This document shows, in pieces, positions 34,963-45,510 of a stretch of DNA of 64,000 nt (position 1 is the stretch's first letter; every line of letters starts with the position of its first letter). Made by a program: the position numbers and the translations under genes. Origin of the DNA: Chlamydomonas reinhardtii (lineage: Eukaryota; Chlorophyta; Chlorophyceae; Chlamydomonadales; Chlamydomonadaceae); contig NC_057005.1 in the NCBI RefSeq assembly GCF_000002595.2, positions 5,269,235 through 5,333,234 of the forward strand, in the 5' to 3' direction. Under the pieces are notes generated by a model that was not told where the DNA came from, did no database searches, and saw only the letters and a program-made list of their open reading frames with translations.

Positions 34963-35494
34963 TGTATGTGCTAGATTCGCGTAGCAAGCTGCTAGTTGCG
35001 GAATACTGGGTCACTATTGGCCATTTTCGTGGTTCTCCAGCTCCCAACACACTCACACGCCACACTGTGGATCCCCCGTCGGGAGACAATAGATATCCTG
35101 ACTATCAGCAAGGGGTTAAGTAGCGACTTAGCTAACGAAGCTAGCACCGCGAGTGGCGGGCTGCCGCTTGCAGATGGGAGGTTCGGTTGTGCAGTGTCTG
35201 GCTGCTATATACAGTATCTGACAAAGTCGGAGGGCCAAACAGCACTGGTAGCAAAAGATTAATGTGTCGGCAATTCATGAAGTCGGTGCTGAGACCAATG
35301 ATCATCGCGGAGCCGGCTCTTCCGTCCTCTTCCCTCTATCCGAAGCTATGGTAAAATTACTAAGACTAATGTCACGATAATCAATGTCAAATTGATATAA
35401 GCGCATTTGCACTCTGCAGTTCTTACTCGGCTGTCTACTTGCCGTGCATTCCAATCCCAATGCTATAGTTAACTGCATCAAAATAGTTATAGAA
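34963..35494. promoter_or_regulatory. Divergent promoter interval, OPR/RAP and uS9m
   Basis: 532 bp between the start codons of two divergent genes, both predicted to serve organelle gene expression. It is less GC-rich than the flanking coding DNA. No insertion or RNA gene is seen. Co-regulation from a shared promoter is an inference from the layout. Confidence 0.45.
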
Positions 35495-36835
35495 ATGGTT
35501 AGGGGTGGCGTGGCCACAGTAGGGCCCTCGAGCCTTGCCCTCGCTGCCTCCGCGCTGCTGGGCACCTTGCCGCAGCAGACCGCGTCACACAGCGGCGCAT
35601 CCCTTTGGGTGTTTGGATCACGGCATCTAGCTGCGCCAGCTGCGGCAGGTGGAGCCTCGAATCAGGATCGGACACAACCATCTGCGAAACCAAGTGCAGC
35701 GGAACCGGAGCTCAAGCTGAACTTTTCGCTGCGGCCATCCGTGCTGTCGCCGTTATTCCCCGCATGGGAGCAGACGCGGCAGATAAACCAGCGCCGTGAG
35801 CACCTGATGGCGCTGCTGGACGCGCACCAGCAGCTCGCAGAAGGGCTGCGCATCACGAAGGACGGTGTTGCCGCGTCCACGGACGGCGCTGACGCGGGCA
35901 CCACCTCCTCCTTCGCCGCTGGCGGCGTCAGAGCTGGCGTGACCCGCTCCGCCCGGCGCCGTGCGCGCAACCTGCAGCAGGTGGCGTCGCAGCTGCGGGC
36001 TTTGCTGGACGCAACCCCGGGCCACCCCCGCGGCGTCACCGGCCTGCCCACCGCCTGCCCCAGCCCCGCCCACGCCGTGGCCTACTGCGGCGCGCTGGAA
36101 GCCGCGCTCGCCAGCCCCGACGCAGCGTCGACCGGGGCACGCGACTTTGGCGCCGTGGCTCGCGGCGACGTGTCGCCCTGGACCCACTACGCCAAGCACT
36201 TTGCGGGCCGCTACGCCGGCGCGCCGCAGCTGCAGCCCCTGGAGGTCATCTACTCGCGGCCGGACCCGGCAGAGGTGGTGCGCCAGTTGCGGCGCGCGGC
36301 ACGCGAGCAGGAGGCTCTGGGCATCAGCAGCAGCGGCGGTGGCAGCGGCGAGGCGGGCTCGGGCCTGGCCTTCCCCGCCACGTCCACTTCGCCGGAGCCC
36401 GCGGGGCCGCACATTGACCTGACCGGCGTCACGCACGCGCGCGGCAAGCGCAAGGCCAGCGCCGCCAGTGTGCAGCTGGTGCCCGCTGGCGGCGCCGGCA
36501 TCACCGTCAACGGTGTGCCGCTGTCGTCGTACTTCCGTGACCCCGCGTGCCGGGAAAAGGTGCTGGCGCCGCTGGCGCTGGCGGGCGCGGAGACGGCATA
36601 CGACGTGGCGGCGCGGGTGAAGGGCGGTGGCATGATGGGCCAGGCGCAGGCCATCGCCACGGCGCTTGCGCGCGCTCTGTGCGTGCAGCAGCCGTCGCTG
36701 GGGGCAACTGCGGGTGATGGCGGCAACGGCGAGGGGCCGCTGGCGGCTATGACGCGGTGGGACGGCCGCGTGGTGGAGAGGCAGAAGCCGGGGCAGGCGG
36801 GCTCACGCCGTGGCTTCCAGTGGGTCAAGCGCTAG
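35495..36835 (+). CDS. MRPS9: Mitochondrial ribosomal small-subunit protein uS9m
   Basis: A single-exon gene of 446 aa. The C-terminal 130 residues are a full S9 domain: GKRKASAASVQLVPAGG, then ITVNGVPLSSYF, GGGMMGQAQAIATALARAL, and the end RRGFQWVKR. Bacterial uS9 ends in a similar KR tail that reaches the P-site tRNA. The 310-residue N-terminal extension and possible mitochondrial presequence, with no clear match elsewhere, point to the mitochondrial rather than the plastid form; mitoribosomal proteins of these algae are often enlarged. The frame is open upstream of 35495, but 35495 is the first ATG. The lack of introns stands out among neighbours with up to 14 exons. The gene diverges from the OPR gene and converges on the mTERF gene. 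Confidence 0.9.
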   Translation: MVRGGVATVGPSSLALAASALLGTLPQQTASHSGASLWVFGSRHLAAPAAAGGASNQDRTQPSAKPSAAEPELKLNFSLRPSVLSPLFPAWEQTRQINQRREHLMALLDAHQQLAEGLRITKDGVAASTDGADAGTTSSFAAGGVRAGVTRSARRRARNLQQVASQLRALLDATPGHPRGVTGLPTACPSPAHAVAYCGALEAALASPDAASTGARDFGAVARGDVSPWTHYAKHFAGRYAGAPQLQPLEVIYSRPDPAEVVRQLRRAAREQEALGISSSGGGSGEAGSGLAFPATSTSPEPAGPHIDLTGVTHARGKRKASAASVQLVPAGGAGITVNGVPLSSYFRDPACREKVLAPLALAGAETAYDVAARVKGGGMMGQAQAIATALARALCVQQPSLGATAGDGGNGEGPLAAMTRWDGRVVERQKPGQAGSRRGFQWVKR

Positions 36836-37822
36836 TGGCGTTGTTGGTTTGCTGGCTGGTGGGGCTGGTGCGTGGTGTGGGATGGCGCGTTAGGCACGTA
36901 GGTTGGCAGTGTGGCGGGCTCGCCGGGAGTGTACGTGGCGCTGGCGCATGGAGATGCGTTGTTGGGGCGTATTTAATGCATCGCACTAGTGGCATGTATG
37001 TGACGGGCAGATACTTGTTCGGTTCGGGTAGGCGCATGCCCGCGTCATGCCGGGTGGCTGTGTGAAGCGGCTGCGTGCGGTCCAGGCGGAACATGGGAAC
37101 ATTGACGTGTGCAGACACTTGGCGAGGCTCGGTGTGCACTACGAGTTACCACCTGCCTTGGCTTCAGGATTCGTCACAACCTGACATGTTATGAGATGTT
37201 ACAAACGGAATGAAGAAGCGATTTGCCAGGTCTATTACCGGCAGGGTTGATTACCGGTAAACAGCCATCAGCATCTTGGCCGTAGACACGGCGCGCTCAT
37301 GCGATAACAATCTACGTGCGTAATCCTTGTGCGGCTAGCTGTTAGGCCAACTACCCTTCCCCATATTATTTCGCCACCCAACTGGTCAGCAAGGGCGAAA
37401 TCACCGAAATGTTCCTACCAACACCCGCTATCACCGTCCAACCACCACCAGCCTTCCGTGCAGCGCTAGTGCCGCGGCGTTTCCCTCAAAACGATACTGT
37501 ACAACCTCCTGGGGGTCACATGGAAGACGGTACATGGCGCATTGCTCCCGGAGCCACTACGCTACGAATTAATGGGGGGCCCCAGCAGCGACATTGAATG
37601 GGTCGCAGACCGCAGACCGCCTCGCAGTTCCACAGCGGCGCCCATGCCCCATACGAGCGATTCATGGTGTTTGCGGCGTCCGTGCCCACCTAATACGGTA
37701 CAGGTACACCGCACCGGCAGGGTGCCCCGCTATCCACAGCTGGCTGCAATAGCTTATGGAGCCCATACTTGGCCAGCCCCCTAGCTCAATGGCGTATATA
37801 TACAGTTTAAGGTACTGTGTGG
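36836..37822. other. Convergent intergenic: uS9m and mTERF 3'UTRs
   Basis: Nearly 1 kb of 3' flanks. TTACA at 37199-37203 could be the poly(A) signal of the minus-strand mTERF gene, 620 nt after its stop. No open frame with supporting motifs is seen. Confidence 0.4.
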
Positions 37823-40309
37823 CTAGCTCGACGCACGTGCTGGTCGCCCAGGCCGCCTTCGTGTCGCTGTCTTTGCTTGCCCCTTGGCCCTTGGCCCGCC
37901 GCAGTCATCCGCGCCCTCCTGCACCGCCTGTGGGACTTTTACCGCCGCCTCCACCTCCTCCTCCAGCACGTCCTCGCCCGAACTCGCGGTTGCGCTGCTG
38001 CCCTCCTGCAACAGCTTGTACAGCTGCGGCCGCCGCCGGTGGGCCAGCACGTACAGCGCATGCTCGCGCGCACTGCTGGCCACGGCCGCGGCATCGGGCT
38101 CAGCAGCGGCCGCAGTCGTCTTGTTGCGCCCTCTCCGCCGCTTCGCCGGCGCGACTGCACTCGTTAGCTCCACTGCCGAAAGTGAACAGGCACCCATCGT
38201 CGCCACCCCATCGCTCTGCTGCTGCTCCTGCGCCCCTGGCCCTGCCGCAGCTTTGTGCCGCCCTGGCGCCACCTCTCTCCCTCCGTAGGCTGGCGCGACT
38301 GTCTCCAGTCCTACCGCAGCCGCCGCAGCCTGGTGCTGCTGCTGCTGCGCCACCTCCTCCGCCTCCAGGTGTGCCTCCGCCTCCGCCGCGACGCGCACGT
38401 TGCGGTACCTTGCCTCGCTGAAGCACAGCCACAGCGCCCGGCGCAGCGGCGTGGCGCGCGCCAGCTGGGCGGACAGGCCGCACGAGGGCGCCACGGCCTC
38501 CGCCAGCGCCACCGCCTTGCACTCCAGCCGCTCAGACGACAGCGTCATGAGCTGCGGCGCGCCGCGCAGCACCGCCCGCAGCGCATCCGGCTGCCCCTCC
38601 AGCCGCAGCAGCCGCTCAATCACCAGGATCTGCACGCATGGGGTCAGCCCGAGCACGGCAGGCAGCTGTTGAGGCCCATGGCCACCTGCTGTACGGCATT
38701 CCTTCCGCTGTCTTCACGCGCCCCGGCCTGTAATGTCCACATTGCCTCCCCTCCATCCACCCGCCTTCACCCCCCCCCCCCCCCAGCGCGCACGTGCACC
38801 TTACAGCCGCCCCCTCCGCGCCCCTCACCTTGCTCAGCAGCGCCTCCGGCTTGATGGCCAGCAGGCTGGGCTGCCGCAGCAGCACCGCCGCCAGGTCCGT
38901 GGGGTCGTCCAGCGCGCCGCGTGCCGCCGCCCGCAGCCCCGCCAGCCGCTCCGCCACGCCGTCCGCCGCCAGCATGGCCACGGGCGGGTACTTGAGCAGC
39001 AGCGGCTGCACGCGGCCTAGCGGCACGCCCAGCGCCTCCGCCAGGCCGCGCAGGTTGCGCTCCAGCGTGGCAGGAAAGTAGCCCAACAGGCTCGGCTGCC
39101 GGGCCACCACCGCCGCCACCCGCGCGCGCGCGGCCGCGCGCTCCGCCTCCGCCTCCGCCACCTGCGCCCGCCGCATCCCAACCACACCTGCACCAATGCT
39201 GCTGCTGCTAGCTGCTGGTTCTGCCGTTGCGCCGCCTGTGCCCGGCAGCAGCGTGGGTGGTAGTGGTGGCGGCGGCGGCGGCATGAGGCCGGCCAGCACT
39301 GCCAGGTCTTCCAGCCGCCCCTCCAGCGCGCCGCGCGTGTTGTGTAGCAGCCGCGGCGCGCGCACCACCAGCTTCAGCGCGGCCTCGGCGTCCAGCCCCA
39401 GCATCGTGCGCAGCCCCTCGAAGTTGCCCCACAGCGTCATAGCGTTGCAGGGCAGCAGCATGGGCGCGCGCCCCAGCACCGCGCCCACCGCGCCCTCCGG
39501 CAGCAGCGCCGCCAGCATGTCCGCGTTCCAGCGCAGCGACTCAGGCGAGTAGCGAAGCAGCGAGGGGGCCTTGCGCAGCACGGACAGCACGCCGCGGCGG
39601 CCGCCCAGCGGCTCTGACAGGCAGTCGTTGAAGGTGAGCAGGCGCGACAGCAGCACGCCAGGGTTCTGCGAGATGACGCCTGTGGACGCGGCGCGCACGA
39701 CGGCGGCCGTGGTGGCGGCCGTGAGTCCCGCCTCGCCGCAAACTGCCGAAACGTCCCGCTCCAGGCGAGCGCTCCAGCGCTGCTGCGTGGGCACAAAGCC
39801 TGCGGGAGCGGGAGGAGCGGCCGGCAGGGTGGGTTTGGACACGGCGTTCGTGGGGCGTGAAGGGCAATGGACCGTTGGGGCAACCTGGGGTGTTGCTGGG
39901 TCCTTTGGCTACGCCAATATCTTCCCATTGTTGTTACCCGGCGCGAACCTTCCGCCCTCTGCACGCACCTGGCTCCAGCCAAGACCGGGTCGCCTCGTCC
40001 TGGAAGCGGGACGGCCGCGCCACAACACCACTGAACTGCTTCGCAAGGCGCTTCAGCTCCGTGCTCCGCCGCTCCACCACGCGCATGCCGTCCACCTTTG
40101 GCACGACACTCGGATTGCCTCGCCGGGCCATGGCTGCAAATACGCAAGGAGACCGCGTCGGCGGCGTCAATTCCCTGGTCGAAACCAACTCGGGCCCACG
40201 CGAGTCTCGCGATGGCAATTGAACCCATGCAATTACCTGAGAGCTCGGAAAGGTCGACATTCGACACACGCACGTCAACTCGTGAGGCTTCTCGTGAAAG
40301 AAGCGCCAT
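37823..40309 (-). CDS. mTERF-domain protein (organelle transcription/RNA factor)
   Basis: Four exons on the minus strand: 40237-40309, 39969-40133, 38829-39799 and 37823-38629, in phase, encoding 671 aa. Exon 3 contains tandem mTERF helical repeats with their proline-anchored pattern: VLRKAPSLLRYSPESL, VLGRAPMLLPCNAMTL, VVRAPRLLHNTRGAL, VVARQPSLLGYFPATL, LLKYPPVAML and VLLRQPSLLAIKPEAL. A further repeat (VLRGAPQLMTLSSERL) opens exon 4. mTERF proteins are superhelical nucleic-acid binders of mitochondria or chloroplasts that act in transcription termination, intron splicing or ribosome assembly. The C-terminal 200 residues are Ala/Gln/Arg-rich and less certain. The start at 40309 precedes a short first exon; an alternative ATG at 40131 in exon 2 would shorten the N-terminus by 25 residues. 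Confidence 0.85.
38770..38784 (+). repeat. Poly-C run (15 nt) in mTERF intron
   Basis: Fifteen consecutive C, read as poly-G in the sense of the mTERF gene, in the intron between exons 3 and 4. Confidence 0.95.
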
Positions 40310-40728
40310 TCTCAGTCTTTTACTCTGCAAACATTAGCTTTGATTTTAATTGGGGAAGCCAGAGCATGGTGTAGATACGTGTTAATTACAGTCAGGGTGA
40401 CGGGAACAGGCCCTGTCGACAGCAACAATCGGCTGACTGCATGCAGGAGACGACCCTCGTGCAGGAGTATTCGCTTTTTGCGAAAGCATGTCGGTTAGAA
40501 CGTAGATCTATGCATAAATAGGGGTTCTCAATCAACTTGATACACGACAGGGCAACCTCTGACTTTCGTGGCCGAGCTCCCGCGCTTACCCTTGAATGCT
40601 TTTATACTTCTATCTATACACGACTGAGTAAATTGTACGTTTAGACTATAGGTTAAGGAGTAGCTTGTTGACGCGCGAAAGTCTTGCGGACATTCGGGGA
40701 TCTCCGCGTGTGCTTAAACTGAGCTCCA
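40310..40728. promoter_or_regulatory. Divergent promoter interval, mTERF and TPR genes
   Basis: 419 bp separate the two start codons. The stretch is clearly A/T-richer than the flanking coding DNA. A bidirectional promoter is the simplest reading; I see no other feature. Confidence 0.45.
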
Positions 40729-43647
40729 ATGGCATCAGCGGCGACCTTTAAAGATCAGGTGGGTACGGGCAACTTGGGGGTGACGGCGGGGCGCGGTGAC
40801 TGCCGGCGCCCTTAAGGGCGGTTTCGGGAACGTGTATGGGGCGGGGGATACCCGCCACGGCCCGGCGACTGGCGTGCAGCGCTGCCACTGGCGCGCGGAG
40901 ATGCAGTTGTTTGTAAACCTGTTTCTTGAGGGGGCACCTTTTCTCGTCGACCTAGTCGTTTGGCGGCCTGTTCGCTTTGGGGCACTACGCTCGTATTTGC
41001 ACCGGGCCGCGTAGGCAAAGCCAGGCTAATTCTCAGCCGGCACACGCCTGCGGGATGCACAGGGCAATGAGGAGTTCAAGAAGGAGAACTTCCTAAAGGC
41101 CGCGGCGCTGTACACCCAAGCCATCAAAGCGGATCCAGAGAATGCGGTGTTGTACAGGTAGACCCAGGGCGTGCACGGCGGTGCTGGGGCAGGGCGGCGG
41201 GTAGGGCACCCCCAAACTGTGTGTATGCCACTGCCCCCACTTCGGTGAGCTACCGCACCATGTATCCCTCAGTCGGATGACTTGTTGGCCCCCGCTGCAA
41301 CAGCAACCGCTCGGCGGCCCTGCTTAAGCTGAACAAGGTCACCAAGGTACGCGGCTGTGCGCGGTGCACGGACGCGGGGGTTGGGGCTAGGTCACAGCGC
41401 AGGGCAGCAGCACGCGCTGAGCCACACGAGGGCAGCCCTTACCTCACCACGTGACTGCGACGCCCTCGGCTTTCAGCGCTCGTGAGGGAGTGCATGTGAA
41501 CGCGTCCTGACCCAGCGGTCTGGTGTGTGTGCTGCGCCCCAGGCTCTTGAGGACGCGGACGCCGCCATCAAACTCAGGCCCGAGTGGGAGAAGGGCTACT
41601 TCCGCAAGGCGGCGGCGCTGGAGGTGCTGGACAAGCTGCAGGAGGTGGGGCCCGCAGAGGGGGGGGCCGAGAGGGGGGGGAGAGGGATGTCGGTGCGGGC
41701 GGCTGGGCGGCTGGCTGCAGCCTCGTGCAGATGTGCAACTCGGGAAATGGACTGGAGTGGTTGAAAGAGGGGGAGGGGTTGGCAGAGCGCAAAAAGACCT
41801 ACACGCCCGCACCCCAGTTACGCCTGCGGCCCCTCACGCGGTGCCCTGCTCGGCCCCGCACCCCTCACTCCAGGCTCTGGATGTGTACCAGACTGCTGCC
41901 AAGCTGGCGGAGGCGGAGGGCGGCGGCCCCAGCAAGGAGCTGGCGATCAAGATCCGCACGCTGTCCAAGCTGCACAAGATCAAGGCCACGCACAAGGAGG
42001 TGCGCCGCCTGGCCTTGCGCCGCCCCTTACGCGTCGAGCCTTTTAGGAATGGCAGATGCCGCTTCGGCTGTGTCCCGACATTGTGTCTGATGAGCAATCC
42101 TGTCCGGCTGTTGTCACGGGGTGGTCACACGCTACTGCCTGTGGCCCGCACAGGACACGCTGGTTGAGGCGCTGCTGGCGGCGGTGGCGGCGGCCGGCAT
42201 CACCGGCGGCAACCTGGCGGCGCTGAACGAGTTCGCCAAGGACATGGCGGGGCACGCCGAGGGCAACGTGCGGGACCAGGGGCACGACTTCCCGCCGTCC
42301 GTGCACTTCCTGCCAGGTGTGTGGTTGTGGGGCGCTGTGAGGGCAGGGCGGTACCGCTAGGATGGCGTCAAGGGCCGAGGACTGGGCTGCTGGTGGCGTC
42401 AAGCGGGTGTTGCATGGCGGTCTCGGGGCGCAGATCCTTGATCAAGACAGTCCCTGAAGCTTATGCGGCCGACGGACATGCGTCGCTGTTGTTGCTTGGC
42501 TCTTTACGTGCTAAGGAAGTGCCGTCACTCCGCAGGCTCGGGCGCCGCCGCGCATGAGGAGAAGGAGCGGCACGTGATGGCCAACCTGTGAGTGCAATGA
42601 GGCTCCAAACACGCTCCGGGTACCGGGGAAAGGGGCACTTGTACGCACGCACGGGCGCCGTGTCAACGACTGCAATGGCAGCGGCTATTCATTGGGACCT
42701 GGCCGGGTGGGCCAAAATGTGCGCGGGGGGGGCGTTTGCTAAGTAGAACACCTTGTCAACGGAGAGCTGCAACGCACTTTTCCTTCCTGCACACTGCTGC
42801 TGCTCCTGTGTGTCCCCGGGTGGCGTCAGGGCCTTCACCGCGCCCGAGGTGTACGCGGAGTTCGTGACGGGCATGCGCGGCACGGCGGAGCGCATGGCGG
42901 CGGCGGCGGTGCTGGCCATCATTCCCAAGGCGACGGTGGCCTACCCGCAGACCTGGAGCCGCAAGGGCTGGCCAGCGGCCTGTGGCGGGCCGCGCCAGCA
43001 GGTGGGTCACACGCAGCGGGACGCGGTGGCCTCGCGGGCGAGGGGGCAGTAAGCCGTCTGGAGGGTGCAATGGTACTGCCAGCGCCTTCAGTGATTGGGG
43101 ATATGGTTGCCATGACGCAAGGATGCGTCAACGTGGTTTTGGGTTCTGGGTCTCGGCTATCCTGTGGGCGTGGCCATGCCGGAACCCTTGACACGCCATG
43201 AACACGTGTGGCTGCACGCAGGGCCTGTTTGTGCAGCTGGATGTGCGCACCGGGGCGGGCGGCTGCAGCCGGCACACCTGGTTCATGCCCATCGCCACCG
43301 AGGGCAAGGACGCCAAGACGCTTGGGTGAGCACCCGGCGGTGGCGACTGACCTGCTGAAGGGTCTTTGGCTATGGACAGGGGTGCCACTGGCTATGGATT
43401 ATGCCGTGGGGTTTTTTGTACCCGCATGAAGGCACGAGTGCATCCCCAAATCGCAGGGACACGGGCACAAATACGCTTGCGTGCCGGCACCGGTAGTATC
43501 CCTGAAAACCACTGTTATATACCATTGGTTGGCCTGTCTGCCGCCCCACGCTGCTACCCCATCTTGCCTGGCCCCCATGCGTTTTGCAGGAAACCCACAC
43601 CTGTCAGCGCTGAGGAGTTTGGGCCACTGCCGCCGCTCATCAAGTAG
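40729..43647 (+). CDS. TPR-domain protein, cochaperone-like
   Basis: Ten exons, all in phase: 40729-40758, 41063-41157, 41304-41346, 41543-41644, 41874-41999, 42154-42316, 42536-42587, 42830-43001, 43222-43325 and 43590-43647, encoding 314 aa. Two to three tetratricopeptide repeats fill residues 7-115. The signature runs are GNEEFKKENFLKAAALYTQA, LYSNRSAALLKLNK and DADAAIKLRPEWEKGYFRKA, with the NxxAxxxxxL pattern of Hop/STI1- and TTC1-type clamps that bind Hsp70/Hsp90 C-termini. The rest (VYAEFVTGMRGTAERMAAAA, later a Trp-containing HTWFMPIATEGKDAK) has no domain I recognise. No signal peptide or membrane segment is seen, so a cytosolic adaptor role is likely. The gene shares its upstream region with the mTERF gene. 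Confidence 0.88.
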
Positions 43648-45510
43648 AGTACGGCGGGAAGGGAACTGTTGCTACTGTTTCGGCCTTGGGTGTGCAGGTG
43701 CTTGGCAGCATATCAAAGGGCACAGAAGAGGCAAGGGTAGACGCGGCATGCAGTGCTGGTGTGCGAGCAGACCTGAAGCGGGACCTAGGACTTGCGCGAA
43801 TTGAATCTGGCTCGGGGGTATTATGTTGTAGCGCGCACTATGAAGGAAGCACGGCCACGGGCTGATTCAAATGGACGACGGGGAAGGCAAGTCCTGCGAC
43901 GCGCTAGATGCGGCAGTGTTTGCTGCACGCACTCTCATCTCTGCTGGGGGAGTGGTCCTTGGGAACGGGCGGGACCGCGGGAGCATGTATGGATGGTGTC
44001 GGACACAACCGCGTACTAAACTTGCGCGGCCGGAGAGCCGCGTGCACCTTGGCACGCTCGCTTACATGCCCATGCAAGTAAGATTGCAATACTTGCAGTG
44101 GATCTGGATCTTACGAGTGGCTCACCAATGTCATCATCTAGCGCTTATTTCGCAGCTACCTCATGCGCAGGCGGCGCAGCTAGCCATGTCGCAGCGCTTC
44201 TCGAAGGTGCTTCTCCGCAGCACTATTGAGTCCCTCCGGGTCCCTACTTGCCTTGCCTCATCCAGCCTGATCCCACACAGTGGCTACGGGCAGCGCCAAG
44301 GCACCGCACAGCACTCACCACTGCATGTTGATTATTGCTACGTTAACCACTCCTCCTGTACCATGCGCCATCGGGCATGCCGCATCTTAAATGCTGATCG
44401 TATCCTAACCCTGTATTCTACAACAGCCGCCGCACTTACGGCCTTACTTGCTAACCCATCAGCCCAGATCAGCCCCTGACGGCACCCTCGTATCCTGAGC
44501 CTTCGGTTGGCACGAGCCAACACTAGTACTGCAAAGTTCACAACAACAGACCGCCGAACAAGGATACGGAAACTCCAGGAAATTTTAAATGATAACAGAC
44601 ACTCTCGGCCGGCAACACCAGACAACATGGGCAACGCAGGACAAACAAACCTTGATGCAGACATCCGGGTCACAACGCGCCGCCATTAAGGGATGACGAA
44701 GCTGCGCACCGCCGCACCCGGGTAACTGGAATCTAGTTTGCTGGTTGCCCGGCCCAGACTTCATTACGCCGTGGAAGGTTTGAGTTTGGGGCATCTCAGC
44801 GCCACAGGGAGCGAACAACGTTCTCGCCCAACTCATGCCGGTAGGCATTTGCCCCCCCAAACATCAAAGGCATGAATATTTGATCCACAGCAACCCTGCC
44901 CCAGAAATGTATACCCCGGCACATGCGCGTGCTCCTCATCAATTCCGAAGTCATGCTTCCCTCTAATCCTACGACGCAATACGGAAGCATTCACAGCATC
45001 AAAGCCAAACTCTGCGACAGGCATAACCATCCTTCCCGTAAACCCGGCAATGACTGCACTGGAAAGCACAGGAGCATATATGCGCCTGGTTCCAGTAATC
45101 ACACTGCAAAGACGCACTCGGCCGTAACAACAAGGCCGCAGTATCATATCCACACATGCAAGGCGGTATATCCTCCCACCATGCAAACGTGGCGCCAATA
45201 GATACCATGTGATGGACCTACCGATGAGCAACCAGTATAGCCACGTCACGACAGTGGAGTTGGTTGTCCGCTCCAAAGAAAACTGGGCTGAGCCCGCACC
45301 ACATCACACCGCCTGAACTGAAGCGAGGGGTGATGTATGGGGCCTCAGCGCTCAAGCAGAGCAGCCGGCGCACACCATTGACGCGCGCAAGCCTGACATA
45401 GACAATCCTGTTGATGCACATGCAAAAACGTACGCGCAGATGACACGCATGTTCGTGGACAATATCAGCCATATTAAATGCCTTCATGCGGGCCTTGCTC
45501 ATAACGTAAG
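43648..45510. other. Convergent intergenic with two adjacent minus-strand open frames
   Basis: 1.9 kb between the TPR stop and the membrane-protein stop. Minus-strand frames at 45218-45502 and 44833-45276 are open for 94 and 147 codons. Their cysteine/aromatic-rich composition differs from host proteins and no motif is recognisable. They lie directly after the stop of the minus-strand gene and may simply be its long 3'UTR. A minus-strand TGTAA occurs near 44063. Confidence 0.35.

Noticed and set aside
35444-35494. Starting uS9m at 35444
   Set aside because: The codon there is GTG; the first in-frame ATG is 35495.
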